From: Novosphingobium sp. JCM 18896
Lineage (GTDB): Bacteria; Pseudomonadota; Alphaproteobacteria; Sphingomonadales; Sphingomonadaceae
DNA: 64,000 nucleotides
Direction of reading: 5' to 3'
Assembly: GCF_025938095.1 (NCBI RefSeq)
Contig: NZ_JAPCZF010000005.1
Coordinates: 62,001-126,000, forward strand
Under the pieces are notes generated by a model. That model saw only the letters and a list, made by a program, of their open reading frames with translations. It ran no database searches and was not told the DNA's origin. The first letter of the stretch is position 1; the number at the start of each line of letters is the position of its first letter. Of this stretch, positions 9,085 to 17,732 are shown in pieces. A program made the position numbers and the translations under genes.

Positions 9085-9924
9085 ATGGAACGTCAGCGCG
9101 AGCTGAGCCTAGAAGGCAAGACCGTCATCATCACCGGCGCGAGCCGCGGCGTGGGCAAGCAGGCGGCGATGGACTTCGCCCGGCGCGGCGCAAACGTCGT
9201 CATCGCGGCGCGCACGGTCGAGGTGGACAACGCGCTGCCCGGCACCCTGGGCGAGACCCTGCAGCAGATCGAGGCCTTGGGTGTCGGTGCCCTGGCCGTG
9301 CCGACCGATCTGGCCAAGGAGGCCGACCTCCAGAACCTGGTCGATGCCACGGTCGCGCGCTTCGGCGGGGTCGACATTCTCGTCAACAACGCCGCCGCGA
9401 CCACGGGCGACTACTGGAACATCGGCTCGCTCGAACTGAGCCGCGAGGATTGGCTCTACCAGTTCGACGTCAACGTCCACGCGCCCTTCTCGCTGATCCA
9501 GATGTGCTGGCCGATCATGGAGAAGCGCGGCGGCGGGCGGATCATCAACCTTTCGACTGGCAGCGGCGAGGTCTTCCGCCTGCCCGAGGAGCCGCCCAAG
9601 GTGAACGCCGTGGGCAAGTTCAGCCTGACCCATCCGGCCTATTACGCCAGCAAGCGCGCGCTCGACCGGTTGGGCAATGCCCTGGCGCCCGAACTCGCGG
9701 AGAAGAACATCTTCGTCGTCGGGCTGCATCCGGGGCTCGTCTCGACCGAGCTCGTCGCGATCCGCGTGCGCGAACTGGGGCTCGACGACAGCGTCGCCGT
9801 GCCGATGACCGTCCCCGCGCGCATGATCGTCTACTTCTCGGCCTGCGAGAATCCGGCCGAATATACCGGACGGCTGTTCTGGGCCGAGCGCGAGCTGGCC
9901 GAAATGGCGATACCGCTCGACTAG
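9085..9924 (+). CDS. Short-chain dehydrogenase/reductase (SDR)
   Basis: A 279-residue Rossmann-fold oxidoreductase. The start at 9085 follows a GGGAGAA ribosome site. It has the nucleotide motif TGASRGVG (18-25), NNAA near 101 and the catalytic Y186-x3-K190 in YYASK, with an upstream Ser in NLSTGSG. Arg at 38-43 (AARTV) favours NADP(H), by family experience. The substrate is unknown. It sits between metZ and apaG, a place usually without an SDR. Confidence 0.85.
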   Translation: MERQRELSLEGKTVIITGASRGVGKQAAMDFARRGANVVIAARTVEVDNALPGTLGETLQQIEALGVGALAVPTDLAKEADLQNLVDATVARFGGVDILVNNAAATTGDYWNIGSLELSREDWLYQFDVNVHAPFSLIQMCWPIMEKRGGGRIINLSTGSGEVFRLPEEPPKVNAVGKFSLTHPAYYASKRALDRLGNALAPELAEKNIFVVGLHPGLVSTELVAIRVRELGLDDSVAVPMTVPARMIVYFSACENPAEYTGRLFWAERELAEMAIPLD

Positions 9925-10006
9925 TCGGAGCCTTGGCGTTGGCCGCCCCGTTCTCGATCAGACCGTGGTTGAACGGCTCCGATTCAGGCGTTAGGTTCCC
10001 GCCGCT

Positions 10007-10453
10007 ATGAAGGAACTGTTCCAGCACGCCGCGATCACTCCGGTCAGCGTGATCGACGCGAGCGGCGCTGCCGTGGCCGCGGCCAGCGGCGGGATCACCG
10101 TGCGTGTCGCGGTGAATTTCCTGCCCGAACAGTCGCGGATCGAGGCCGGGAAGTGGTTCTGGGTCTATCACATCCGCATCGAAAACGATTCGGACGAGAC
10201 CGTCCAGCTCATCACCCGCCATTGGCGGATCACCGACGGGCGCGGCATGGTCAACTTCGTCGATGGCGACGGCGTCGTCGGCGAACAGCCGATCCTGCGC
10301 CCGGGGCAGAGCCACGACTATGTTTCGGGCTGCCCGCTGACCACGCCGCACGGCTCGATGGAAGGCCACTACACCTTCCGTCGCCACGACGGATCGGAAT
10401 TCCAGGCGGCGATCCCGTTCTTCCCGCTGGCCGCCCCCGCGACCGCGGGCTGA
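10007..10453 (+). CDS. apaG: ApaG protein
   Basis: A 148-residue single-domain protein with a fibronectin III-like beta-sandwich. The family signatures W-F-W-V-Y-H-I-R-I-E-N, the paired S-D-E-T-V-Q-L-I-T-R-H-W and the G-S-M-E-G-H-Y turn are all present. ApaG is linked to the apaH region in enterobacteria and to cobalt/magnesium resistance, but its biochemical role is still unclear. Length is slightly above the usual ~125 because of an N-terminal lead. Confidence 0.88.
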   Translation: MKELFQHAAITPVSVIDASGAAVAAASGGITVRVAVNFLPEQSRIEAGKWFWVYHIRIENDSDETVQLITRHWRITDGRGMVNFVDGDGVVGEQPILRPGQSHDYVSGCPLTTPHGSMEGHYTFRRHDGSEFQAAIPFFPLAAPATAG

Positions 10454-10508
10454 GCGGACCTTACTCCCAGGCGTTGTAACCCGCCGGTCTTTGCCATAGG
10501 ACCGGGGC

Positions 10509-11294
10509 ATGAAGCGCACCCATCTGCCGCTCAACGCCCTGCGCGTCTTCGATGCGGCCGCCCGGCACCTCTCGTTCACCCGCGCCGCCGACGAGCTGGC
10601 GGTGACGCCGGCTGCGGTCGGTCAGCAGATCCGCGCGCTCGAGGACCTGCTCGGCGTCGTGCTGTTCCGCCGTACGTCGAAAGGCCTCGAACTGACCGAC
10701 GAGGCGCAGGCCGGGCTCGAATCGCTGCGCACGGGCTTCCTCCATTTCGAGGATGCGGTGCAGGCGATGCAGGCGGGCCAGTCGAGCCACGTCTACACGA
10801 TCGCCGCTCCGCGCGACTTCTTCGTCGCCTGGCTGGCCGAGCGTCTGGCCGCCTTCCGCGCCGCCAACCCGCAGGTCCGCTATGTCCTGGTCGATGGCGA
10901 GATGACCGACTTCACCGAGGCCAACCTCGACATCGCCGTGCGCTGGACCGAGGGGCCGGGCGATCTCGAAGGCGTGGCCCTCGGCGCGCCCGAGCGCGTG
11001 ACCGTGGGCGAGGGCGAGTGGATCGCCTGGCCGGGCGACCTCGCGCATATCGAGGGGCACGAGAAGGCGCCGCTGATCGTCGGTGACGCCGGCGAGGCGA
11101 TCGCCGCGGCGGCGGCCGGCCTCGGCCGGGCGCGCGTTCCCGCGCTGCTCGCGCAGAGTTGGATCGACGATGGCCGGGTCAAGCCCGAAGGACCGATCGA
11201 ACAGGGACGCCGCGGCTACTGGCTGGTCGCGCCGCTGCCGCAGTGGCGGCAGAAGAAGGTCAAGTCGCTGGTCGCCTTCCTTTCGGGCGAATAG
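10509..11294 (+). CDS. LysR-family transcriptional regulator (GcvA-like)
   Basis: A 261-residue protein. Residues 1-65 are a LysR winged helix (PLNALRVFDAAARH, RAADELAVTPAAVGQQ, LFRRT), closest in style to GcvA/AmpR-type regulators. The effector domain follows (IAAPRDFFVAWLAERL). It is about 35 residues shorter than usual LysR proteins, with the loss in the effector half, although the frame is intact. The target is not evident. It ends just before a large hairpin. Confidence 0.85.
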   Translation: MKRTHLPLNALRVFDAAARHLSFTRAADELAVTPAAVGQQIRALEDLLGVVLFRRTSKGLELTDEAQAGLESLRTGFLHFEDAVQAMQAGQSSHVYTIAAPRDFFVAWLAERLAAFRAANPQVRYVLVDGEMTDFTEANLDIAVRWTEGPGDLEGVALGAPERVTVGEGEWIAWPGDLAHIEGHEKAPLIVGDAGEAIAAAAAGLGRARVPALLAQSWIDDGRVKPEGPIEQGRRGYWLVAPLPQWRQKKVKSLVAFLSGE

Positions 11295-11313
11295 TCAGTC
11301 TGACGACTGAAAA

Positions 11314-11392
11314 CGGCACAGGCCCACGCCCCCACCCGGCCTCCCTAAGATAGTACCCTATGGGAGGCCGGGTGGGGGCGTGGTCCGGTGCC
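11314..11392. repeat. Long near-perfect inverted repeat in a convergent intergenic region
   Basis: Arms at 11321-11345 and 11362-11386 pair at 24 of 25 positions around a 16-base AT-richer loop. The pairing extends outward with CGGCAC/GTGCCG after a one-base bulge on each side. It lies between the stops of the LysR gene (+) and the glycine-zipper gene (-). It could work as a bidirectional terminator or be a MITE-like repeat; there is no clear U-run. Confidence 0.75.
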
Positions 11393-11427
11393 GTAGGCAG
11401 GGACGGATGTCCCTGCCTTTCGTCAAA

Positions 11428-11691
11428 TCAGCGCCGGCTGCGGCGATACACGCGGCGGCAGTTCTTGTTGTACTTGGTGCGCGCGATCTCGTGACCCGCG
11501 ACGCCGCCCGCGACCGCGCCGATGATCGGTGCGCCGCGGCCACCGACGACTGCGCCGAGCACGGCGCCGCCGGCCGCGCCGACGACGGCGCCTTCGGTCT
11601 TGTTGAGGCGGCGGCAGGTGCGTGCGTCGGCGCTGGTGGCGGTGCCGATCGTCAGAGCCGCGGTGGCGAGGATCAGAAGCGAACGTTGCAT
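11428..11691 (-). CDS. Exported glycine-zipper 2TM protein
   Basis: An 87-residue protein. The ATG at 11691 was chosen because AAGGG lies 9 bases upstream; an ATG at 11700 would touch that site. A signal peptide (to about residue 22, A-D-A-R) is followed by a cysteine and a glycine-zipper segment (GAVVGAAGGAVLGAVVGG) and a second Gly-rich helix, then a basic tail ending RRSRR. Such proteins are small outer-membrane or periplasmic proteins of the Rick_17kDa/SlyB style. Function unknown. Confidence 0.75.
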   Translation of the reverse strand: MQRSLLILATAALTIGTATSADARTCRRLNKTEGAVVGAAGGAVLGAVVGGRGAPIIGAVAGGVAGHEIARTKYNKNCRRVYRRSRR

Positions 11692-11856
11692 GGCTGTCAT
11701 CCCTTGAACTGGTTCCCGCACAAAGCCCGGCGCGGCGCAATGTTCCAGATGGGCAGTGCTGCCAAGGCGATGAACGGCCCGGCGGGCGCGACGGGCGTTG
11801 CCTGATCGGTCGCGCGTGGCCAGACTGGCCACCATTCGGATCTGGGAGGATGACAA

Positions 11857-13128
11857 ATGAACAAACGCCTGTGGCCCTTGGGGCTTGCCGCCGTCGCCCT
11901 GGCCTCGCTCGGCTGGACCGCGCGCGCCGCCGCCGCACCCGCCGACACCTCGGTACCACCGACGGTGGCGGGCTGGCAGGACTTCGTCGAGAGCCTGCGC
12001 ACCTTGCCCGATCGCATGCTCGCCAAGCTGCCCGAGGCGCAGCGCCGCGATCCGCAGATCCAGCAAGAGGTCGCGCGGCTAGCGCTTGAGGCGCTGGCCT
12101 CGCAGACGCTCGAGGCGATCGGCGGCGACGGCGACGCGCCGCAGTTCCTGCCCACCTTGGGGCAGGTGCTCAACATCGGCCAGCCCAACGCCGATACGAT
12201 CTATCGCAGCGCTTCGATCACGCCGGGCGGCTCCTACCGCCTGCGCGGTCAGCGTGGCGACGTCTCGCTCGCGGTGATGCAACAGGTCCTGCCGCCGTCC
12301 GAGCGGAACCAGGGCGCTGCCGCGCAGCTCGATCTGTCGACGCTCAAGGCCGACAAGGACGGCCGCTTCGACGTGCTGTTGAGCGCGACCAAGCCTGCGG
12401 GCTATAGCGGCGACTGGTGGGAGCTGAAGCCCAGCGCCAACCGCCTGATGGTCCGCTTCGTCAGCGCCGACTGGAGCAAGGAGGTCGAGCCGACTCTGGC
12501 GATCGAGCGCATCGACAAGCCTGCGGCCCGGCCGCGTCCGACCGCGACATGGCTCGAACAGAAGCTGCGCGCGCTGCCGCGCCAGGTCGATTTCATCGCG
12601 CTGCTGTTCGTCGATCATGTCGAGAAGCTGCGCCAGGAGGGCTTCGTCAACAGCCTCAAGATCTTCAACCCGCCCGGCTCGATCCTCCAGGGGCAGTTCT
12701 ACTACGAGGGCGTCTACGATCTTAAGGACGACGAGGCGCTGATCATCGAATCGCCGATCCCGGCGAAGTGCGACTATCGCTCGCTGATCCTGACCAACGA
12801 GCTCTACGAAACCACTGACTGGTACAACAACCATTCGAGCCTCAACGGCGCCCAGGCGCCCGCCGATCCCGACGGCAAGCTGCGCATCGTCGTCTCGGCG
12901 CGCGATCCGGGCGCGCGGAACTGGCTCGACACGGCGGGTCATCCGACCGGGATCATCCAGGGCCGCTGGACCGGCTGCGACAGCCAGCCGATGCCGACGG
13001 TGAAGAAGGTCAAGGTGACCGAGGTGCTGAAGGCGCTGCCCAAGGGCGTCGCCACGGTGACGACCGAACAGCGGCAGGAGATCGTCCGCGAGCGTCGGCG
13101 CGCATTGCAGGAACGGCCGCTTTGGTAA
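11857..13128 (+). CDS. Secreted protein of unknown function (possibly DUF1214-like)
   Basis: A 423-residue protein with a clear signal peptide (hydrophobic 6-28, cleavage near AAAA-P). A GGGAGGA ribosome site precedes the ATG. The mature protein has a N-A-D-T-I-Y-R-S motif near residue 110 followed by G-G-S-Y-R-L-R-G, and a later segment N-E-L-Y-E-T-T-D-W-Y-N-N. These patterns recall the DUF1254/DUF1214 group, but I am not sure of the assignment. Similar proteins often lie near lipid or steroid catabolic genes in actinobacteria and sphingomonads (general knowledge). It is a single gene followed by a strong terminator. Confidence 0.6.
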   Translation: MNKRLWPLGLAAVALASLGWTARAAAAPADTSVPPTVAGWQDFVESLRTLPDRMLAKLPEAQRRDPQIQQEVARLALEALASQTLEAIGGDGDAPQFLPTLGQVLNIGQPNADTIYRSASITPGGSYRLRGQRGDVSLAVMQQVLPPSERNQGAAAQLDLSTLKADKDGRFDVLLSATKPAGYSGDWWELKPSANRLMVRFVSADWSKEVEPTLAIERIDKPAARPRPTATWLEQKLRALPRQVDFIALLFVDHVEKLRQEGFVNSLKIFNPPGSILQGQFYYEGVYDLKDDEALIIESPIPAKCDYRSLILTNELYETTDWYNNHSSLNGAQAPADPDGKLRIVVSARDPGARNWLDTAGHPTGIIQGRWTGCDSQPMPTVKKVKVTEVLKALPKGVATVTTEQRQEIVRERRRALQERPLW

Positions 13129-13155
13129 TTCCTCCCCGGAGCGGGGAGGAATAGA

Positions 13156-13185
13156 AAAAGCCCCGGACTCGCGTCCGGGGCTTTT
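13156..13185. terminator. Bidirectional intrinsic terminator
   Basis: A perfect 13-bp stem (AAAAGCCCCGGAC at 13156-13168 with its complement at 13173-13185) has A- and T-runs on both sides, so it can end both the unknown secreted-protein gene (+) and the Rieske gene (-). A second simple GC hairpin (CCTCCCC...GGGGAGG) lies just before it at 13132-13150. Confidence 0.85.
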
Positions 13186-13207
13186 CTGTTTGGTCGTCAG
13201 GTTCCGA

Positions 13208-14647
13208 TCAGAAATCGAATTCGAGGATCGGACCGTCGAAGTTGCCCGCGAGCAGCTGGTTGGCTTCGGCCAGCTTCTTCTGCGGCACGCCGGCGATGTA
13301 GCCGTCGATGATCCGCTGGTAGTTGCTGATCATGCCTTCGACGTCGCGCGACAGGCGCATGAATTCGAAGCCCTTGGCATGCATGCCCTGCTGCTGGATC
13401 GGAATGTTGGCATAGTCCTGCCGCGGGATCGGCGGGAATTCCTGGCTGTCGTAAGGCAGGATCGTCGGCCCCATGACCGGCTCGGGCTCTTCGCCTTCGG
13501 GGAAGGTGGTCAGCGACCACAGCTCGAAGAAGCACGATTCCGGGCCGAGCGGACGGATGCGGTAGGCCGAGAAGCTGCTGAAATAGGGCAGCAGGAAGTA
13601 GTGCGGGAACAGGAACTCGACCGACTTGATCGGATCGGTCTGGGTCACCGTGCACAGGTCGGGCACGGGCTCGCCGCGCGCCTGCAGCTGCGTCGAGATC
13701 TGATGCATGACCATGCCGAGCCACTGGAACACGGCCATGTTCTTGTCTTCGGGAAGGCCTTCCTCGATGCCGACCATCCCGCGCGCGATCTCGAGCTCCT
13801 TGGCGTGGAGCATGCCGGCCATGCCTTCGCTGAGCAGCGCCATCGATCCGACCTGGATCTTCTGGTTCTCGGTGTGCGAAAGCTCGGGATCGGCCATCTG
13901 CGGCATCGGCCCGCGCGGCTTCTCGTACATCGAGCCGTACATCTCGGGATGCGCGGCCTGCAGCTGCGGGTGGGTCTTCATCACGTGATAGCCTTCCATG
14001 AAGGCTTCCATCGCGACCTTCCAGTTGGCCGGAAGGACCGTGCCGAACTGCCACTCGGCGTGCAGCTTGTGCAGGTTGTGCGCTTCGAGGCGGTCGATCA
14101 GCGGGCCGATCGATTCACGCAGGCTCGGCGCGTCGTCGTCGAAGTTGATCCAGACGCAGCCGATCGCGGTGTCGACGCGGCAGGGGACCAGGTTGATGTC
14201 GGCGGGATCGAGCTGCCGTTCCGAGAACAGGTGCTTGCCGTACACCATCGTGTTCTCGCCCTCGGCGTTCCAGCGCCAGCCGTGGAACGGGCAAACGAAG
14301 CCCGACTTGCGGCAGTTGCCGTGACCGCCGCCGGTCAGGTCGTCCTTGAGCGGGTTGCCCGCGATCGGCACGCCGCGGTGGCGGCAGGCGTTGTGGAACG
14401 CCTTGATGCCGTCCTTGGTGTTGACGATCAGGACCGACTTGCCGACGTTCTGGTATTCGATCCAGTCGCCTTCCTCGGGGATCTGCTCGATGCGGCAGGC
14501 ATTCTGCCAGACGTGCGGCCAGACGTGTTCCAGCTCCATCTGATAGAATTCATCATCGAAATAGCGCTGAGCCGGGATGCGTTCGGGATCTTCGATCGGG
14601 AACGGCACGTCGCGCAGGCCCGTGTTAGCTGATTTGAGCACTCCCAC
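13208..14647 (-). CDS. Rieske non-heme iron oxygenase, large subunit, with expanded Rieske loop
   Basis: A 479-residue protein. Rieske ligands are CRH near residue 88 and CPFHGW near residue 118. The interval between the first His and the second Cys is 28 residues rather than the usual 15-18, and the insert itself has a His and a Cys. The catalytic domain has NWKVAMEAFMEGYH followed by THPQ, giving the two-His part of the mononuclear iron site. It belongs to the ring-hydroxylating oxygenase alpha family. No beta subunit, ferredoxin or reductase gene is adjacent. A candidate operator lies 20 bp upstream. It may act with the ferredoxin at 50155 (inference). Substrate unknown. Confidence 0.85.
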   Translation of the reverse strand: MGVLKSANTGLRDVPFPIEDPERIPAQRYFDDEFYQMELEHVWPHVWQNACRIEQIPEEGDWIEYQNVGKSVLIVNTKDGIKAFHNACRHRGVPIAGNPLKDDLTGGGHGNCRKSGFVCPFHGWRWNAEGENTMVYGKHLFSERQLDPADINLVPCRVDTAIGCVWINFDDDAPSLRESIGPLIDRLEAHNLHKLHAEWQFGTVLPANWKVAMEAFMEGYHVMKTHPQLQAAHPEMYGSMYEKPRGPMPQMADPELSHTENQKIQVGSMALLSEGMAGMLHAKELEIARGMVGIEEGLPEDKNMAVFQWLGMVMHQISTQLQARGEPVPDLCTVTQTDPIKSVEFLFPHYFLLPYFSSFSAYRIRPLGPESCFFELWSLTTFPEGEEPEPVMGPTILPYDSQEFPPIPRQDYANIPIQQQGMHAKGFEFMRLSRDVEGMISNYQRIIDGYIAGVPQKKLAEANQLLAGNFDGPILEFDF

Positions 14648-14666
14648 ACCTCTTGGATTCGTTTTC

Positions 14667-14686
14667 TGCTGAACAAATGTACAACA
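14667..14686. promoter_or_regulatory. Candidate operator (TGCTGAAC-AAAT-GTACAACA)
   Basis: An imperfect inverted repeat with a 4-base spacer, 20 bp upstream of the Rieske gene start. It fits the pattern TGYTGWWC-N4-GWWCARCA also seen at 60254-60273, where the repeat is almost perfect. The nearby TetR gene at 15858 is one possible regulator. There is no direct evidence of binding. Confidence 0.45.
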
Positions 14687-14839
14687 CCCCCAAGCCTAGG
14701 CAATGGGGGTCTTGCTCACTCGCGATTGCACGGGACTCTGCCACACCGGCCGTTCGGCCTCAACCCGCGGGGATCCCAGTCATCGCTGCAGCGAAGGCGC
14801 ATCGCGGGAAAAGGCCCATGTCCGCGAGAAACAAGCGGT

Positions 14840-15724
14840 TCAGCGCCGATGCGGATCGAGCGCGGAGCGGCGGACGGGCTGGGGCGGCGTGCCGCTCGCA
14901 CCGGTGCCGGCCATCGCTTGAAGCGCGGCGATGCGCTTGTCGGTCGCCGGGTGGGTCGAGAACATCTCCGAGACCGACGTCGGCACGATGTAGAGCTGCG
15001 CCGCCGCCGGGTTGCGCATCGCCGCTTCGCTCGGCCGATGCTGGGCCGGACCGGCGATCTTAGCCAGGGCCGAGGCCAGTGCGCGCGGATTGCCGCTGAT
15101 CTCGGCGCCGGCGCGGTCGGCGCCGTACTCGCGCGTGCGGCTGATCGCCATCTGCACGATCATCGCCGCGAAGGGCGCCATGAACACGGCCAGCAGGGCA
15201 ACCAGCGGGTTGGGCCGGTCCTCACCGTGTCCGCCGAAGAACAGGCCGAAATTGGCGATCATCGACACGGCACCCGCGATCGTCGCGACCATGGTCATGA
15301 CCAGGGTGTCGCGGTTGCGGACGTGGCCGAGTTCGTGCGCCATGACCCCGGCGACCTCGTCGCGGGTCAGCATGTTGAGCAGGCCCGTCGTCGCGGCGAC
15401 CGCGGCATTCTCGGGATTGCGGCCGGTGGCGAAGGCGTTGGGGCTCGGGTCGTCGACCACGTAGACCTTGGGCATCGGCAGGTTGCCGCGGCGCGTGAGG
15501 TCGGCGACGAGGCCATAGAAGTCCGGTGCCGAAGCCGCGTCGACCTCGCGCGCGTTGTGCATGCGCAGGACCAGCTTGTCGGCGTTCCAATAGGTGAAGA
15601 GATTCATGCCCGCGGCGATCAGCAGCGCGATCATCGCGCCACCGGTTCCGCCGAACATGTATCCCAAGGCCATGAACAGCGCCGTCAGCGCCGCCAGAAG
15701 CATGGCCGTCTTCAATCCGTTCAC
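14840..15724 (-). CDS. htpX: Membrane zinc metalloprotease HtpX
   Basis: The GTG at 15724 was chosen as start because GGGAGA lies 8 bases upstream and the N-terminal helix follows at once, giving 294 residues, normal for the family. There are two N-terminal membrane helices, the zinc motif HELGH (about residue 130), two more helices, then the third zinc ligand in REYGADRAGAE. HtpX is an M48 protease that degrades misfolded membrane proteins with FtsH. The C-terminus ends in a short Pro/Arg tail. Confidence 0.93.
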   Translation of the reverse strand: MNGLKTAMLLAALTALFMALGYMFGGTGGAMIALLIAAGMNLFTYWNADKLVLRMHNAREVDAASAPDFYGLVADLTRRGNLPMPKVYVVDDPSPNAFATGRNPENAAVAATTGLLNMLTRDEVAGVMAHELGHVRNRDTLVMTMVATIAGAVSMIANFGLFFGGHGEDRPNPLVALLAVFMAPFAAMIVQMAISRTREYGADRAGAEISGNPRALASALAKIAGPAQHRPSEAAMRNPAAAQLYIVPTSVSEMFSTHPATDKRIAALQAMAGTGASGTPPQPVRRSALDPHRR

Positions 15725-15857
15725 GATGAAATTCTCCCGTTCATCCCCATGGAATCTAGGATAAGGCTGGGAAGTTTCAACGCGTTTGCCCGGCCGGAAC
15801 TTGGCAGCAAAGCTATGTAACATTAGGGATGATCTTCTGGCCAACGGGGAGTACCAG

Positions 15858-16544
15858 GTGACGAAGGCGCAAGGCGGCAAGAGCGCAGCGATGACCGAGC
15901 AGCCGCGCCGCAAACGCCGTTCGTCCGAGGAAGTGGCCGACCGCATTCTCGATGCCGCCGCCGAGGAGTTCGAGAACGCCGGCTATTCGGGCGCGACGAC
16001 CGCGGCGATCGCACGGCGCGCCGAAGTGACCGAGGCGCAGATCTTCCGGTTCTACGGCTCGAAGCAGGAGCTGTTCCGCGCCGCGATCTTCAAGCCGCTC
16101 AACCGCCATCTCGTCGCCTTCCACGAGGCCAACCAGGTGCCGCTCGGCGACAACACGACGATGCGCGGCATGGCGCGGCGCTACATCAACGAGTTGCAGG
16201 ACTTCGTCGAGCAGCACTCGCGCATGTTCATGTCGCTGATCGTCGCCTCGGCCTATTCGCCCGAGGCGACCAACCCGGTCAGCGACATGGAAGGCCTGCG
16301 CGCCTATTTCGAGCAGGGCGCCAGCGTCATGACCAACCGCGTGGGCGAGGGCGCGCCGGTCGATCCCAAGCTGATGGTGCGCGTGTCCTTCGTCGCCGTG
16401 CTCGCCAGCCTGATGTTCAAGGACTGGCTGTTCCCCGCGGGCATGGCCAAGGACGAGGACATCCGCGATGCCATCGCCGATTTCGTCATCGACGGCATCA
16501 TGGCCAACGAGCGCTTGGCCGACGCCGCTAAAGCGTCGGATTGA
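15858..16544 (+). CDS. TetR-family transcriptional regulator
   Basis: The GTG start at 15858 was chosen for its GGGGAG ribosome site (228 residues); an ATG at 15891 is possible but has a weaker site. The N-terminal TetR helix-turn-helix is clear (DRILDAAAEEFENAGYSG, then TTAAIARRAEVTEAQIFRFYGSKQEL split around residues 35-75). The ligand domain is not informative. Its stop overlaps the convergent MDR reductase by 17 bp. It could control that reductase or the Rieske gene (inference). Confidence 0.85.
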   Translation: MTKAQGGKSAAMTEQPRRKRRSSEEVADRILDAAAEEFENAGYSGATTAAIARRAEVTEAQIFRFYGSKQELFRAAIFKPLNRHLVAFHEANQVPLGDNTTMRGMARRYINELQDFVEQHSRMFMSLIVASAYSPEATNPVSDMEGLRAYFEQGASVMTNRVGEGAPVDPKLMVRVSFVAVLASLMFKDWLFPAGMAKDEDIRDAIADFVIDGIMANERLADAAKASD

Positions 16545-17670
16545 TCACGAACTTCTCGCCCGTCGCCAGCTTGGCATAGGCGGTCATCGTCTCGCGATCG
16601 AGCACCTGCGCCAGCGAGATCTCGCGGGTGAAATGGCTGGCGAAGGTCGTCTTGAGCCCGGCCAGGACGCGCGCGTTCATCGCCGCAATGCGTTCGGGCG
16701 GAAGCTGGCCCAGCGTGCGCGGCAGCGCCCAGTTGCGCACGTCCCAGAGCATGCCGTAGCGCGCGTTGTGCAGCACGGTCGGCGAACGATCGAGATGGCC
16801 GTAGATGTTGACCTGCTTGAGCGTCAGCGAGCCGTAGGGGCTGTAGAAGCCCATCTGCGCGGCGGCGACCTCCTCCATCGCGGCGAGCAGCAGGCCCGGC
16901 GAGGTGCCGCCGCCGATCGCGTCGAAGGCGACGGTCGCGCCGGTGGCGGCGATCGCGGCGCGGAGATGCTCGGCGAAGTCGGGATCGGCCGAATTGCAGA
17001 CATGCTCGGCGCCGAGCTCGCGTAGCAGCTGCGCCTGTTCGGCGCGGCGCACGACGTTGACCAGCGGAATGCCGTCCTCGGCACAGATGCGCACGAGCAT
17101 CTGTCCGAGGTTGGAGGCGGCGGCCGTGTGGACCAGCGCCTTGTGGCCGTCGAGCCGAACGGTCTCGGCGATGGCCAGTGCGGTCATCGGGTTGCAGAAG
17201 GCGTCGGCGCCTTCGCGTGCCGAGACGCTCTCGGGCAAAGCCGCGCATTCGGCGGTCGAGACGGTGACGTACTGGCCGAAGGTCCCGCGGCGCAGCGATA
17301 GCAGGGTGACGCGCTGGCCGAGCAGGTGGCTCGCCTCGGCACCCGCCGCGATCACCGTGCCGGCTCCGGCGAGCCCAGGCTGCAGCGCCGCGCCCATCCT
17401 TCCGGCATAGGCCTGCGCGGCTTCGGGCGAGAGCGTGATCGTCACTTCGGGCCCCGCGGTGCTGCCGCCGAAATGCGCGGCTGCGGGATCGGCGCCGGCG
17501 AGCAGCGGCATCAGGTCCGAGGGATTGATCGGTACCGCTTCGAGCCGGACGAGCACTTCGTCGGCCGCCGGCGCGTCGACCGACACTTCGGCCAGGACCA
17601 GCCGCAAGGTGCCGTCGGCCTCCAGCGTCGACGTCAGCTGCAGGCCGTGGTCCGGCGAATTGTCGTTCAT
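16528..17670 (-). CDS. Medium-chain (MDR) NAD(P)H-dependent oxidoreductase, quinone-reductase-like
   Basis: A 380-residue protein with a GroES-like N-terminal domain (VLVRLEAVPINPSDLMPL) and a Rossmann domain (residues about 175-300: VHTAAASNLGQMLVRI replaces the usual GxGxxG). No structural or catalytic zinc cysteines are seen, so it is of the zinc-free quinone/enoyl reductase type despite the common name. A GGGAGA site precedes the start. It is convergent with and overlaps the TetR gene. Substrate unknown; an enoyl-thioester or enone is plausible. Confidence 0.8.
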   Translation of the reverse strand: MNDNSPDHGLQLTSTLEADGTLRLVLAEVSVDAPAADEVLVRLEAVPINPSDLMPLLAGADPAAAHFGGSTAGPEVTITLSPEAAQAYAGRMGAALQPGLAGAGTVIAAGAEASHLLGQRVTLLSLRRGTFGQYVTVSTAECAALPESVSAREGADAFCNPMTALAIAETVRLDGHKALVHTAAASNLGQMLVRICAEDGIPLVNVVRRAEQAQLLRELGAEHVCNSADPDFAEHLRAAIAATGATVAFDAIGGGTSPGLLLAAMEEVAAAQMGFYSPYGSLTLKQVNIYGHLDRSPTVLHNARYGMLWDVRNWALPRTLGQLPPERIAAMNARVLAGLKTTFASHFTREISLAQVLDRETMTAYAKLATGEKFVINPTL

Positions 17671-17732
17671 CGCGGCATCTCCCTCTCGCCGCGAGAATGA
17701 TCACGCGGCGGGGAGGGGATCAAGCGCTGCGC

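Noticed and set aside
16528..17670. Zinc-dependent alcohol dehydrogenase
   Set aside because: The protein belongs to the MDR fold but lacks the cysteine ligands for catalytic and structural zinc.
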